Origin: Hominisplanchenecus murintestinalis
GTDB lineage: Bacteria; Bacillota; Clostridia; Lachnospirales; Lachnospiraceae
DNA length: 64,000 bases
Assembly (NCBI GenBank): GCA_004793585.1
Contig: SRZB01000015.1
Location: 1-64,000 of the forward strand
Direction: 5' to 3'
The notes beneath the pieces were generated by a model. It was not told the origin of the DNA and searched no databases. It saw only the letters and a program-made list of their open reading frames with translations. The translations under genes and the position numbers were made by a program. Below, in pieces: positions 6,991 to 16,176 of this stretch (positions within the stretch are counted from its first letter, which is position 1; the number at the start of each line of letters is the position of its first letter).

Positions 6991-9651
6991 TTATTTTTCT
7001 CCGCCCACAGCCACTTTCCTTACCATGTCCACCGGAATCATAGTAACTGCCAGCAGGATTACCGCAATCCAGCCCTGGATGCCGAACGGCACGCAGCTGA
7101 ACATGCTTCCAATCCACCGGAATGGTGCAAACGGAATCAGCGCCGCGTTTACAATCGCAAACTGGACGGCGATGATGATGAAGAACACTTTGAGGAATCC
7201 TGTATTCTCATCCAATCCCCTGAATATGCCAAAGCGGTCGTCACGCACATTGAATCCGTTAAACAGCGCGCTTACAATAAACAGGACAAAGTACCCTGTC
7301 AGATGCTGCTCTTCGTTTGCAAACAGCCCTGCAAAGAACGGCAGCTTTAAGAAAAGAAAACTGATAATCGTAAGCCATGCGCCCATTGTAAGAATCTGCG
7401 CCATCATTTTCTTGTTTACGATGCTTTCGTCTCTTCTTCTCGGCTTCTCATCCATATATTTCTTCAAAGCCGGCTCGTTGCCGAGCATGATTGCCCCCAG
7501 CCCGTCCATAACCAGGTTGACGAACAGCAGGTGGGTTACTTTCAAAGGCTCCTCTACGCCGAAGAATGGCGCGACAGCGCTCACTACCACTGCCGCTACG
7601 TTGATTACCAGCTGGAACTTACAGAATTTCAGGATATTGTGGTAAATCGTCCTGCCGTACCAGATGGCGTCTTTGATGGACTTAAAGTTATCGTCCAGGA
7701 TAACAATCTTTCCTGCCTCTTTCGCTGCTTCCGTCCCGCTTCCCATAGCAAAGCCTACGTCCGCGCGTTTCAGTGCTGGAGAGTCGTTTACGCCGTCTCC
7801 GGTCATACCTACGACCAGATTCATCTCCTGGCACAGCCTTACCATACGGGACTTATCCGTCGGAAGCGCCCGGGCAATAACACGGATATGTGGAATCATT
7901 GCCTTTACTTCTTCATCAGACATCTCATTAAGCTGTGCGGAGGAAATCGCTTTATCCTCTTCACTCTTCAAAAGCCCGGCGTCTTTTGCAATCGCTACTG
8001 CCGTCTCCAGCCTGTCCCCGGTAATCATAACTACCTGGATGCCCGCATTCTGTACTTCTTCAATCGCTTCTTTCGCCTCCGGGCGCACATCATCGCGGAT
8101 GCCGACCAGACCGATCACCACGATATCGTCGTTAATGGCGTTTTCCACCATCGCTTTCTCTGAGTAACCAAAGGCCAGGACACGCATTGCCTTTGCCGCA
8201 AGCTCATCAATCTTTTTGTTGAGGACTTCTTTATCCAGCTTCTGCTCTTTTCCGTCCCCGTCCAGATACCGTGCCGCAGACGCCAGCAGCTTCTCCGGCG
8301 CGCCTTTGTAGAATGTTTTTCCCAAGCTGTCAATCCTCGCCTGGCTGAATTTATTCGCAGAGTTAAAGCCCTGGCTCGCCGTAACCGCACAGTCTTTATC
8401 CGATTCAAGCGCCAGGAATACAGGCTCTCCGATAAATTTCATCAACGCCTGGTCCGTGGCATTTCCGCCGATAACCCGGTGGGAAGAATCAAACATAGAC
8501 TGTGTATTTTTTCCTATCGCAAGGTCTACCAGACCTTTCACCTGGCTGTGTTTGCTTAAATCCGCAAGACCGATGGACTTTCCGTCCGCAGTAAAAAAGT
8601 CCACAACTTCAAGCCTTCCTTTTGTAATCGTCCCCGTCTTATCGCTGAACAGGATATTCAGGGAACCTGCTGTTTCGATACCTTCCGCTTTCCGCACAAG
8701 CACATTGTGGGCAAGCATTTTGCTGGTATTTTGCATAAGCACCAGGGAAATCATCAATGGCAGACCCTCCGGCACTGCGCACACGATGATAACTACCGCA
8801 AGGGAAACCGCTTCTACGATTTTCTTGACAACTACCTCAACGCCCAGCCCGAAGAAAGCGTCAAATCCCCCTGCCGACGTGACAAAATATGCAAAATACA
8901 GGACTGCTATCACGATTGCCCCGATATAACCAAAGGTAGAAATCTGCTTTGCCAGCTTTGAAAGCTTCACTTTCAGCGGGGAATCCGGCTCATTCTCCTG
9001 CATTTCCTCGGCCATCTTGCCCATCATGGTTTTCAGGCCGACTTTCCTGACGTCAAGAATACCCTCCCCGTCAAATACCACGGCTCCCCGGAACAGAGAA
9101 TGGGCGTCCACAAATGTGTCGCCTGTGATATTTTCTGCAAGCTCGACTCCTTCGCCCGCAGCCGTTTTCTTACATTCCTCCGCCTCTCCGTTCAGCGCGG
9201 AATTGTCGACCCGCAGGCTGCCGGAGACGAGGATGCCGTCTGCCGGAATCTTATCGCCGGACTGCAGGAGCACCTTGTCTCCTACAACTACATCATCCAC
9301 ATCAATCACTGTCACCAGGCCATTTCTGTGTACCTTGCATTTATCTTTTTCTGTACTGTCTTTTAGTTCACGGTATTTCATATCACTGGCAACACCTGTC
9401 TTCGCAGATACAAATGCAACAATCAGCACTGCCACAATCGTTCCCAAAGGCTCGTAGATTTCCGCGTAGCCAAAGCAGAACATAACAATCATCAGCGCCG
9501 CAATCGCCAGAAGAATTTTAATCATCGGGTCGCCAAAAGTTTCTTTAAATTCCTCCCAGAAGGTTGTCGGTTCTGAATCCGGTATCACATTTGAGCCATG
9601 CTGCTGCCGCGAGGCTTCCACCTCTTTATCGGTTAAACCATTGAATTTCAT
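6991..9651 (-). CDS. Calcium-type P-type ATPase (P2 family)
   Basis: An 886-residue cation pump, probably exporting Ca2+. Seen: N-terminal actuator region, the M4 motif VPEGLP, the phosphorylation motif DKTGT with D337, the hinge MTGDGVNDSPALK, and a C-terminal membrane block with NLVMDGLGAIMLGNEPA, most like the PMCA/SERCA-type family. The length is typical of bacterial Ca-ATPases. It is the last gene of the operon YceG-TelA-TerD-TerD-TerD, starting 80 bases after the third TerD. Since TerD domains bind Ca2+, a calcium-linked stress function for the operon is a reasonable inference. Ion specificity is not proven by sequence. Confidence 0.9.
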   Translation of the reverse strand: MKFNGLTDKEVEASRQQHGSNVIPDSEPTTFWEEFKETFGDPMIKILLAIAALMIVMFCFGYAEIYEPLGTIVAVLIVAFVSAKTGVASDMKYRELKDSTEKDKCKVHRNGLVTVIDVDDVVVGDKVLLQSGDKIPADGILVSGSLRVDNSALNGEAEECKKTAAGEGVELAENITGDTFVDAHSLFRGAVVFDGEGILDVRKVGLKTMMGKMAEEMQENEPDSPLKVKLSKLAKQISTFGYIGAIVIAVLYFAYFVTSAGGFDAFFGLGVEVVVKKIVEAVSLAVVIIVCAVPEGLPLMISLVLMQNTSKMLAHNVLVRKAEGIETAGSLNILFSDKTGTITKGRLEVVDFFTADGKSIGLADLSKHSQVKGLVDLAIGKNTQSMFDSSHRVIGGNATDQALMKFIGEPVFLALESDKDCAVTASQGFNSANKFSQARIDSLGKTFYKGAPEKLLASAARYLDGDGKEQKLDKEVLNKKIDELAAKAMRVLAFGYSEKAMVENAINDDIVVIGLVGIRDDVRPEAKEAIEEVQNAGIQVVMITGDRLETAVAIAKDAGLLKSEEDKAISSAQLNEMSDEEVKAMIPHIRVIARALPTDKSRMVRLCQEMNLVVGMTGDGVNDSPALKRADVGFAMGSGTEAAKEAGKIVILDDNFKSIKDAIWYGRTIYHNILKFCKFQLVINVAAVVVSAVAPFFGVEEPLKVTHLLFVNLVMDGLGAIMLGNEPALKKYMDEKPRRRDESIVNKKMMAQILTMGAWLTIISFLFLKLPFFAGLFANEEQHLTGYFVLFIVSALFNGFNVRDDRFGIFRGLDENTGFLKVFFIIIAVQFAIVNAALIPFAPFRWIGSMFSCVPFGIQGWIAVILLAVTMIPVDMVRKVAVGGEK

Positions 9652-9731
9652 TCTTGCCCCTTTCTGACGCGCCTGCGCGCCATCTTGGTAAATTAGGAAG
9701 TTAACTTCCTCACTTTTAACCTCTTGTTGTT

Positions 9732-10319
9732 CTATACGTATCTCTTTACTAAATCACTGATGCTTCCGTCGTTCGTTCCCTGTCCGATGGCGTTGAATTT
9801 CCATTCATTATTGTAACGGTACACTTCTCCGAATACCATACCTGTCATCCCGGAATAATTTTCTGTCAGATTGTACCTGCACATCTCACGGTTGTTTCCC
9901 GCATCCACCAGACGGATGAAAGCATTCTGAATCATTCCAAAATGCTGGTTCCGCTTAAATGCATGATAAATATTTACCACAATCACAATCCTGTCATACT
10001 CTGCCGGAACATGCGCCAGGTCGATAACAATCTGCTCATCATCTCCTTCGCCTGCGCCCGTCAGGTTATCGCCCATATGCTGAACCGTCCCAGACATATG
10101 GCGGAGGTTCGCAAAATAAACCACATCCCTGTTATCACAGAACTTCCCGCCTTTCAACAGGATAGCCGAAGCGTCGCAATCAATAGGCTGCGGCTTCGGC
10201 GCAAAGAATCCACGGGCTCTCGGCGCCTCGTCCCATCCGAGACCTACTACTATTTTGGCGAGACCTGCGCTCTCTTTTGTCAGGCTCACCTTTTGTCCTT
10301 TTTGTAAACTGATTGACAT
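9732..10319 (-). CDS. TerD family protein, divergent paralogue
   Basis: A 195-residue TerD-domain protein beginning with [12 protein letters not shown], as in its two neighbours. It is the most divergent of the three: the segment normally reading FDLDxAAF is replaced by PQPIDCDASAIL after an ARGFFAPKPQ stretch, so one acidic Ca-binding cluster is altered, while [16 protein letters not shown] is kept. The C-terminal [10 protein letters not shown] is conserved. It starts 12 bases after the preceding TerD gene. TerD proteins are cytoplasmic, Ca-binding members of the tellurite/stress clusters; a specialised role for this copy is inference. Confidence 0.92.
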   Translation of the reverse strand: MSISLQKGQKVSLTKESAGLAKIVVGLGWDEAPRARGFFAPKPQPIDCDASAILLKGGKFCDNRDVVYFANLRHMSGTVQHMGDNLTGAGEGDDEQIVIDLAHVPAEYDRIVIVVNIYHAFKRNQHFGMIQNAFIRLVDAGNNREMCRYNLTENYSGMTGMVFGEVYRYNNEWKFNAIGQGTNDGSISDLVKRYV

Positions 10320-10331
10320 TTCGATTCCTCC

Positions 10332-10913
10332 TTATTCTACGTCCACGCCAAAGCTTGCACAGAGCGCTGCCAGGCCGCCCTGGTAGCCGCTTCCGATGGC
10401 GTTAAACTTCCACTCATTTCCATTCTTGTACAGTTCCCCAAACACTGCCGCTGTTTCAATAGAAAAATCCTCGCCCAAGTCATACCGCAGCATTTCCTCT
10501 CCGGTATCTTCATTGTAGATGCGGATAAACGCATTGCTGACCTGCCCAAAATTCTGCCTTCTCGTCTCAGCGTCATAAATAGTTACCGTAAATACAATCT
10601 TCGCAATATTTGCCGGAACGGCAGAAAGATTTACTTTAATCTGCTCATCATCCCCTTCACCCTCGCCTGTCAGGTTATCTCCCATATGCTGGACGCTCCC
10701 TGACGGATGTGTAAGGTTTCCGTAAAATACAAAATCTTCTCCCCTGGATACCTTCCCGTTCTCTGTGACAAGAAATGCAGCTCCATCCAAATCAAAAGCG
10801 CCGCCTGTATCAAACTGGTTCACATCCCAGCCTACGCCGACTACTACTTTTGACAGTCCCGGATTTCCTTTCGTCAGACTTACTTTCTGCCCTTTTTGCA
10901 AATTAATTGGCAT
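10332..10913 (-). CDS. terD: TerD family Ca-binding stress protein
   Basis: A 193-residue canonical TerD: VGWDVN near residue 28, [26 protein letters not shown] and [13 protein letters not shown], with the C-terminal GGLAALC. Acidic residues in these motifs form the two calcium sites known in TerD structures. It is clearly the closest paralogue of the next gene upstream, pointing to tandem duplication. An AGGAGG-like site precedes the ATG. Confidence 0.94.
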   Translation of the reverse strand: MPINLQKGQKVSLTKGNPGLSKVVVGVGWDVNQFDTGGAFDLDGAAFLVTENGKVSRGEDFVFYGNLTHPSGSVQHMGDNLTGEGEGDDEQIKVNLSAVPANIAKIVFTVTIYDAETRRQNFGQVSNAFIRIYNEDTGEEMLRYDLGEDFSIETAAVFGELYKNGNEWKFNAIGSGYQGGLAALCASFGVDVE

Positions 10914-10968
10914 TTCAAATTCCTCCTTTAAATACCGCCGCCATCTGACGGCGTACTATAAGCAATCT

Positions 10969-11550
10969 TTAAGCTACCTCAATCCCATAATGTCCGCAAA
11001 GTGCCGCAAGGCCGCCCTGGAAACCGCTTCCAATGGCATTAAACTTCCATTCTCCGTTATGACGGTACAGCTCGCCTACTACCACTGCCGTTTCAATCGA
11101 GAAATCTTCGCCAAGGTCGTAACGGATAAGCTCGCTGCCTGTCGCCGTATCCACAATCCTGATAAACGCGTTGCTGACCTGTCCGAAATTCTGCCTCCGC
11201 AGCTCCGCATCATAAATCGTTACCGTAAATACTACCCTGGATACATTCGCCGGGATTATCGTGAGGTCAACTTCTATCTGCTCATCGTCGCCGTCTCCGC
11301 CTCCCGTCAGGTTATCGCCCATATGCTTTACCGCTCCGCTGTTATGCTCCAGATTCCCATAGAAAATAAATTCCCGCTCCGTCGGGCATTTTCCATTTTC
11401 TCCTACCATAAATGCCGCAGCGTCCAGGTCAAAGTCCGCGCCGGAATCAAATGCGTTTACATCCCAGCCCAGCCCGACCATAATATTTTTCAGGCTCGGG
11501 TTTCCTTTTGTTAAATCGACTTTTTGTCCTTTTTGTAAATTGATTGGCAT
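10969..11550 (-). CDS. terD: TerD family Ca-binding stress protein
   Basis: A 193-residue canonical TerD, first of the three tandem copies in transcription order. Seen: [38 protein letters not shown] and [13 protein letters not shown]. It is near identical in layout to the neighbouring copy and also shares extended DNA similarity with it. It lies 37 bases after the TelA gene, with a GGAGGAG site. Its role follows the family: Ca-dependent stress and tellurite-type resistance clusters, mechanism unsettled. Confidence 0.94.
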   Translation of the reverse strand: MPINLQKGQKVDLTKGNPSLKNIMVGLGWDVNAFDSGADFDLDAAAFMVGENGKCPTEREFIFYGNLEHNSGAVKHMGDNLTGGGDGDDEQIEVDLTIIPANVSRVVFTVTIYDAELRRQNFGQVSNAFIRIVDTATGSELIRYDLGEDFSIETAVVVGELYRHNGEWKFNAIGSGFQGGLAALCGHYGIEVA

Positions 11551-11587
11551 AACCTTCTCCTCCTTAAATTATACTATTCCTTGATTT

Positions 11588-12739
11588 TTACCTTTTATCA
11601 GGCATCTGATACATGCTGTTAAATTCCCGTTTAATATTCTCAAGCCGCGCCTTGTCATCAATGCGCTGCCGTTTTGCATTTTCCTGAATCTGCTTTGTCT
11701 CTTCGATGCCGCTGACAATCGTCCGCCAGGTGGTTTCCAGTGTCTCTATCTTGATAGAGCTTCCCGCCGCCATCTTCGCAGTAGCTTTCGACTGGGCTAC
11801 CGTGTTTTTCGCATTCCGTATCAGCATCTCATTCGTCTTTTCATCTAATGCAGACATAGCGTCTGCCTGAATCTTCTGACGCTTGAGCATGATAGCCTGT
11901 GCCAGCGCCTGTTTGAAAATCGGAAGCGTGATGATAAATGCGGAATTAATCTTACGCACCAGGTTCATGTTCGTGAATTCCATAGTCTTAATCATCGGAA
12001 TCGACTGCATCGCCACATTCTCAGCAGTCCGCAGATCCTGCGTCCTCTGCTCCAGCATCATCAACGCCTGCTGCAGCGACGTAATCTCAAACTGGATGGA
12101 ATTGTCGCCCGTGGCCTCCATGTCCGCCTGCCTCTTTTCGATATACTCTTCAATCTCCCGGCAGCCCTGTTCCCCGGCTAAGATATATTTCACCAAATCG
12201 TGGTAAAATCCCACGTTTGCGTCAAACATCTGATTCAGCTTGCGGTTCGACTTCTTAATCTCGGACTCATACTGTTTCAGTTCTACATAAATCTTATCTA
12301 CCTCATCGCCCATCGTCCGGTATTTTTCCAGAATCTTATCCAGCTGCTTTTTCATATTGCCGAACAGCTTGGAAAACAGCCCAGGACTTTCCTCCTTAAC
12401 TTCTTCAATGTCAAACTTTGACATGATCTTCGCCAGGGTGTTCAGCAGTGTGCTGGACTCGTTAAGCTGCGACAAATCCATACCGTTCAGCACCACGTCG
12501 GAAGCTTTTGAAATCTCTTCCGCCGCCTGCGCCCCAAAAGTAACGATTGTCTCCAGATTGTCAATTTCAATCGTGCTCACAAGCGCGTCCACTTCCGGTG
12601 AATTTACCAGCTCCGTGTTCATCTGCTCCCTGTCAGCCACAATATCATATTGCTCTACGACCGCTATCTCTTCTTTCGTATCCGGGACAGCGGAGACTGT
12701 CGGCTGCTGCACAGCCGCTTTGCTAAAGTCTAATCCCAT
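11588..12739 (-). CDS. telA: Toxic anion resistance protein, TelA (YceH) family
   Basis: A 383-residue, largely helical cytoplasmic protein of the TelA/KlaA family. Long charged coiled-coil stretches cover about residues 100-370, with no membrane segment or catalytic motif visible. Start placed at 12739: an in-frame ATG 30 bases upstream lies inside the YceG gene, while AAGAGAGG precedes the chosen ATG. It begins one base after the end of the YceG stop codon, so it is coupled. In Bacillus the same pair occurs as yceG-yceH next to TerD genes. Confidence 0.92.
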   Translation of the reverse strand: MGLDFSKAAVQQPTVSAVPDTKEEIAVVEQYDIVADREQMNTELVNSPEVDALVSTIEIDNLETIVTFGAQAAEEISKASDVVLNGMDLSQLNESSTLLNTLAKIMSKFDIEEVKEESPGLFSKLFGNMKKQLDKILEKYRTMGDEVDKIYVELKQYESEIKKSNRKLNQMFDANVGFYHDLVKYILAGEQGCREIEEYIEKRQADMEATGDNSIQFEITSLQQALMMLEQRTQDLRTAENVAMQSIPMIKTMEFTNMNLVRKINSAFIITLPIFKQALAQAIMLKRQKIQADAMSALDEKTNEMLIRNAKNTVAQSKATAKMAAGSSIKIETLETTWRTIVSGIEETKQIQENAKRQRIDDKARLENIKREFNSMYQMPDKR

Positions 12740-12740
12740 A

Positions 12741-15011
12741 TTATATACCTCTCTTAAAAAATTTATCACGCCATGTAGGACGTGTATTTAACGAAATCAT
12801 TCGGAAATCAGGAACCTGCAGGTCATACAAATAATCTCCCGTCTGATGCTCCTCCAAAAACTTTCCCACAAAATACTGCTCTACGCTCTGGTAACCCGTC
12901 GGGACAAAAAACACTACGTCAAATCCCAGCATACTCAAGTATGCCGTCACGATGGAATCCTCCAGTGAAATCGGCCGTTCCCCCGTATTGATATAGACAA
13001 TCTTCGGATTCTTCTTTGTAAAATCAAATTTCTGGATAAGGCGCACGACTTCTTTTCCCAGATTCAGCGCCACGGATACAATGGTATACTCCGTACCGTT
13101 CTCAAACGTTCCCTTTATCTCTCTTCTGTCAATCAGAAGCTGCAGCTTGTCCAGCATATGTTCCTGTATCTCTTCCCGGAGCACCCCATACCGATATGTC
13201 TGATGAGCCTTTATCTTCTCCTTCTGTACTTTCCCATTTCTGAAAAACTCTGTGGCGTATGCTTTGAAAGGATTCGCGTCTGTCGGCGCGATATACGGTA
13301 CGTCCTGAATCAGCAGGGTATCCTCCGTGAGAAGAGCCTTGATGCCTGACCAGTACTTTGCCACATCCCTGTTCTTTACGCCCGATACCTTTGCAAAAAT
13401 CACAGGCAGGCTGACCACATCATCCACCGTATCAAAGCTTGGCCGGAAACGCAGTTCCTGATCCCAGAGCAGCGCAATCTCTTCATACATCGTCTGCAGC
13501 ATCACCGCGTTCGCTTTTCGATACTGCTGGTTCCGGTACATGCCGGAATTCTGATACATCAGCGTATCCAGTTCGCGCTCCGCATGATATGCCGCCGTAC
13601 CAATCCGTACCCCGGAACTCTCCTGCGGAAACTTGTCCGCCGTCACGGACTCCTGATAATTTATCTCATAAAGCATCCTGTCTTCCAGGCAGCATTTTAT
13701 ATTCAAATTCGGATTCAGAACCAGCACGTCCACAGGAAGCCTTGCCAGGAATCTCAGAAACAGCGCTTCATTTTCATTTTGGCAGGCACCCATATGGATA
13801 AAACAGCTGATTTCCGGGAGCCTCCATCCTCCGAACAGCTTCCCCTGGTAACGCTTCAGCCAACACAGCAGGTATACCGCTTTATTTGTAAGGCGGTTCA
13901 GGTTCATGCCCGGGTTCTTCGCTTCCTCCAGCATCATGTCAATAAATGCCCTTACCATAATGCGCCGCAGTTCCTCCGAACCATGACGAATATTCGCTGA
14001 CAAATCCATCAGCATCTGATCCTGCCTCTGGTAATTCTTCCTGCGGATTTCCCCGATTTCCTGCATATCCGGCTGGGGAATCCCCCCATCCACAATTACA
14101 AGCCTGCGCTTCGCATTTTTCAGTTCCAGATAGAACTGATACAGCTCATTCATATAAACGAGCTTATCTTCTGCTCCATTTATTCGGATAAAGCAATTAT
14201 AGAACAGCTTCGGATCACTGCCCCGTCCAATAGCCGCCAGCGTGATATCTGCCAGCCCTTCGCCGGAAATCCACGCATTCGTACAGTTCGCAGCCTGCGG
14301 TTTCTTCCCATACAGACGCTCCTGTTCCGCTTTCTGCTGCATCTGCTCTCTGAGACTGCGGATGCAGAATCCCTCCGGAAACGCCTCCATTTCCGGCAGC
14401 GCCAAGCTGTCGGACAGCGCTGACGGCGCGTCAAGCCTCCGGTAGCTGTCATCTCCCCGATACTGAAGCAGCACCACGTCGCACCCTGCATGAGACAGAA
14501 TCGAAACCAGCATCAGCTCATAACTGCTAATCTCACCCTCATACAGAATCTTGGGAACACGGTTCCCGCCCAATTGATTTACAATACGCTCGAACTTATA
14601 ATACAGCCAGCACATGAACTTGATATATGCATTCTTGAGCATATTCTCATTCTTTCCGGCCCTGCGCAAAGAATCCAATGAATCATACATGGACGCCGCC
14701 ACCTGGTTTCTCTGGAAATCATTCATCCGAGGCAGCCACTTCCTTAAGCTGGATGTGATAAAACCCATGCTCATCTGAAAATCCATCCCCATAATCTCAT
14801 TATAATAAGATAGATTTCTCTCATCGGGATTAGGGATTCTCCCTTCAATGACGACTCCTGACAGGCGGGCGGCCTCATAATATCTTCCGATAAACTCTCT
14901 GATTTCTTCATTAAACCCGTTAATCCTGTAAAAATATACGCCTTTTTCTTTTCTGCTATCAAGTTCCATAAAAAAATCATTCAGGCCTTGAATTTTCCTG
15001 TGTTCAAACAT
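12741..15011 (-). CDS. yceG: YceG family protein of the TerD/TelA operon
   Basis: A 756-residue cytoplasmic protein that I identify as YceG by its size, its place upstream of TelA and motifs such as VSILSHAGCDVVLLQYRGDD and FKAYATEFFRNGKVQKEKI. It has two similar halves in broad outline, as described for the family, and no clear catalytic motif. Start set at the ATG at 15011; an in-frame TTG at 15038 is possible. It is the first gene of the operon, about 40 bases downstream of a strong promoter. Molecular function unknown. Confidence 0.88.
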   Translation of the reverse strand: MFEHRKIQGLNDFFMELDSRKEKGVYFYRINGFNEEIREFIGRYYEAARLSGVVIEGRIPNPDERNLSYYNEIMGMDFQMSMGFITSSLRKWLPRMNDFQRNQVAASMYDSLDSLRRAGKNENMLKNAYIKFMCWLYYKFERIVNQLGGNRVPKILYEGEISSYELMLVSILSHAGCDVVLLQYRGDDSYRRLDAPSALSDSLALPEMEAFPEGFCIRSLREQMQQKAEQERLYGKKPQAANCTNAWISGEGLADITLAAIGRGSDPKLFYNCFIRINGAEDKLVYMNELYQFYLELKNAKRRLVIVDGGIPQPDMQEIGEIRRKNYQRQDQMLMDLSANIRHGSEELRRIMVRAFIDMMLEEAKNPGMNLNRLTNKAVYLLCWLKRYQGKLFGGWRLPEISCFIHMGACQNENEALFLRFLARLPVDVLVLNPNLNIKCCLEDRMLYEINYQESVTADKFPQESSGVRIGTAAYHAERELDTLMYQNSGMYRNQQYRKANAVMLQTMYEEIALLWDQELRFRPSFDTVDDVVSLPVIFAKVSGVKNRDVAKYWSGIKALLTEDTLLIQDVPYIAPTDANPFKAYATEFFRNGKVQKEKIKAHQTYRYGVLREEIQEHMLDKLQLLIDRREIKGTFENGTEYTIVSVALNLGKEVVRLIQKFDFTKKNPKIVYINTGERPISLEDSIVTAYLSMLGFDVVFFVPTGYQSVEQYFVGKFLEEHQTGDYLYDLQVPDFRMISLNTRPTWRDKFFKRGI

Positions 15012-15052
15012 AGATTTTTTCCATCCTAACGAATCCAAAATTACATGGAAAA

Positions 15053-15081
15053 ATTATACCACTTATCCCTCCGTTTATCAA
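15053..15081 (-). promoter_or_regulatory. Promoter of the ter-type operon
   Basis: On the minus strand TTGATA (15076-15081) and TATAAT (15053-15058) are separated by exactly 17 bp, about 40 bases before the YceG start. The 952-bp repeat element begins 40 bases upstream of the -35 box. Confidence 0.75.
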
Positions 15082-15120
15082 CAGCGATATTATATATCAT
15101 ATAATAAAGTTGGAGTTCCG

Positions 15121-16072
15121 CTTTCAAATTGCGGTTTGTCGGGGAGTTTGTCGCTTACCCCAGACACCGGGGCACCTGCCATATATCCCACACGGACGGG
15201 GACAACGCGCCGGTGAACTAACGCTTAACTACGACTAATACGCTCAGGAGAGCCTTCGCGCATAAGTCTCCGTAAAGCGTGGATTTCACCTCTGCTAAGA
15301 ACGTCCCCTGAGTGTCCGCTTAGGGATATATGGCAGGTGCCCCGGCTGTGTGTCGGCTGGCGGCAGGGAAACTGTGGCTGCGTAGACTGTTCCGATTATA
15401 GCGAAACTACTGGAGACTGGCGTTATATGGGCGTATGGCTGTACGGAACTACCATGCTATAAGGCAACGGCAAATGGCGCTGTTTATACGCTTAACCGTA
15501 AGTATTGACCAATTTATCGGGGAGTCCAGTACTTGCGTCGGGAGTCTGCATAGCTGACAGCTTTCGCAATATCAGCAGTCCTGCCACAAAAATAGTCCGC
15601 CTAGTTGTACAATTTCCGGGACGGGAACTTCCAGCAGTTTCGTTGCTGCCGAAACAGTCCACGCCGCCGTGCATCCCCGTAATGCCAGCCGGGAAGCCTG
15701 CCGCATATCCCTAAGCGGACACTCAGGAGACGCTTTTAGCGGAGGCGAAATCCGACGCTTACGGAGACTTATGCGCGAAGGCTCTCCTGAGCGTATTAGT
15801 CGGAGTTTGCGCGAGTGACGAGCCGAACGGGCAGGCTCGCATGCCCACTCGGCGACTACCGCGGCAGAGAAACACGCGTTGCGTGTTTCTCCGGCGGCTA
15901 GTTTGCCGTAGCGTTGTCTCCGTCCGTGTGGGATATGCGGCAGGCTTCCCGGCGTACGGCGTAAACATGGGGACTATCGGTTCCGTGACTGTCCGGAGTA
16001 AGCCCAGGAACTATCGGTTCCGTAACTGTATGGGGGAAGCGATGAACTCCCCTACAAACCGCAATTTGAAAG
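15121..16072. repeat. 952-bp nested palindromic element with about 40-bp terminal inverted repeats (repeat family member B)
   Basis: Fills the gap between YceG and MutS2 and has no convincing gene. The ends are inverted repeats of about 41 bp with only a few mismatches, beginning CTTTCAAATTGCGGTTTGT. Inside are two structured modules in opposite orientation. The left module is closed by a perfect 23-bp inverted repeat (15167-15189 with 15323-15345); the right by a perfect 24-bp one (15688-15711 with 15930-15953). The interiors are homologous when one is reverse-complemented, including a 42-base identical core (15232-15273 and 15761-15802). The right module also holds an 11-bp hairpin (15867-15891). 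Near the right end an approximately 30-base unit is repeated in tandem. I saw no transposase and no clear target duplication. Confidence 0.88.
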
Positions 16073-16176
16073 GCTGCCCCGCCCTTCTTTTTTCGTCTGA
16101 CCGAAAACTTTAGGTTTTCTTTTCGGAGATTATAGGTTAGAATAAGAGGAACCCTAAGGAAATAAGGTGAAACGAC

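Noticed and set aside
15121-16072. CRISPR array or insertion sequence with transposase
   Set aside because: Repeats are inverted and nested rather than regularly spaced, and no transposase frame exists in the element.
15492-16113. Short open frames inside the 952-bp repeat element
   Set aside because: They are 60-90 codons, overlap each other on both strands, lack ribosome sites and are explained by GC-rich inverted repeats.
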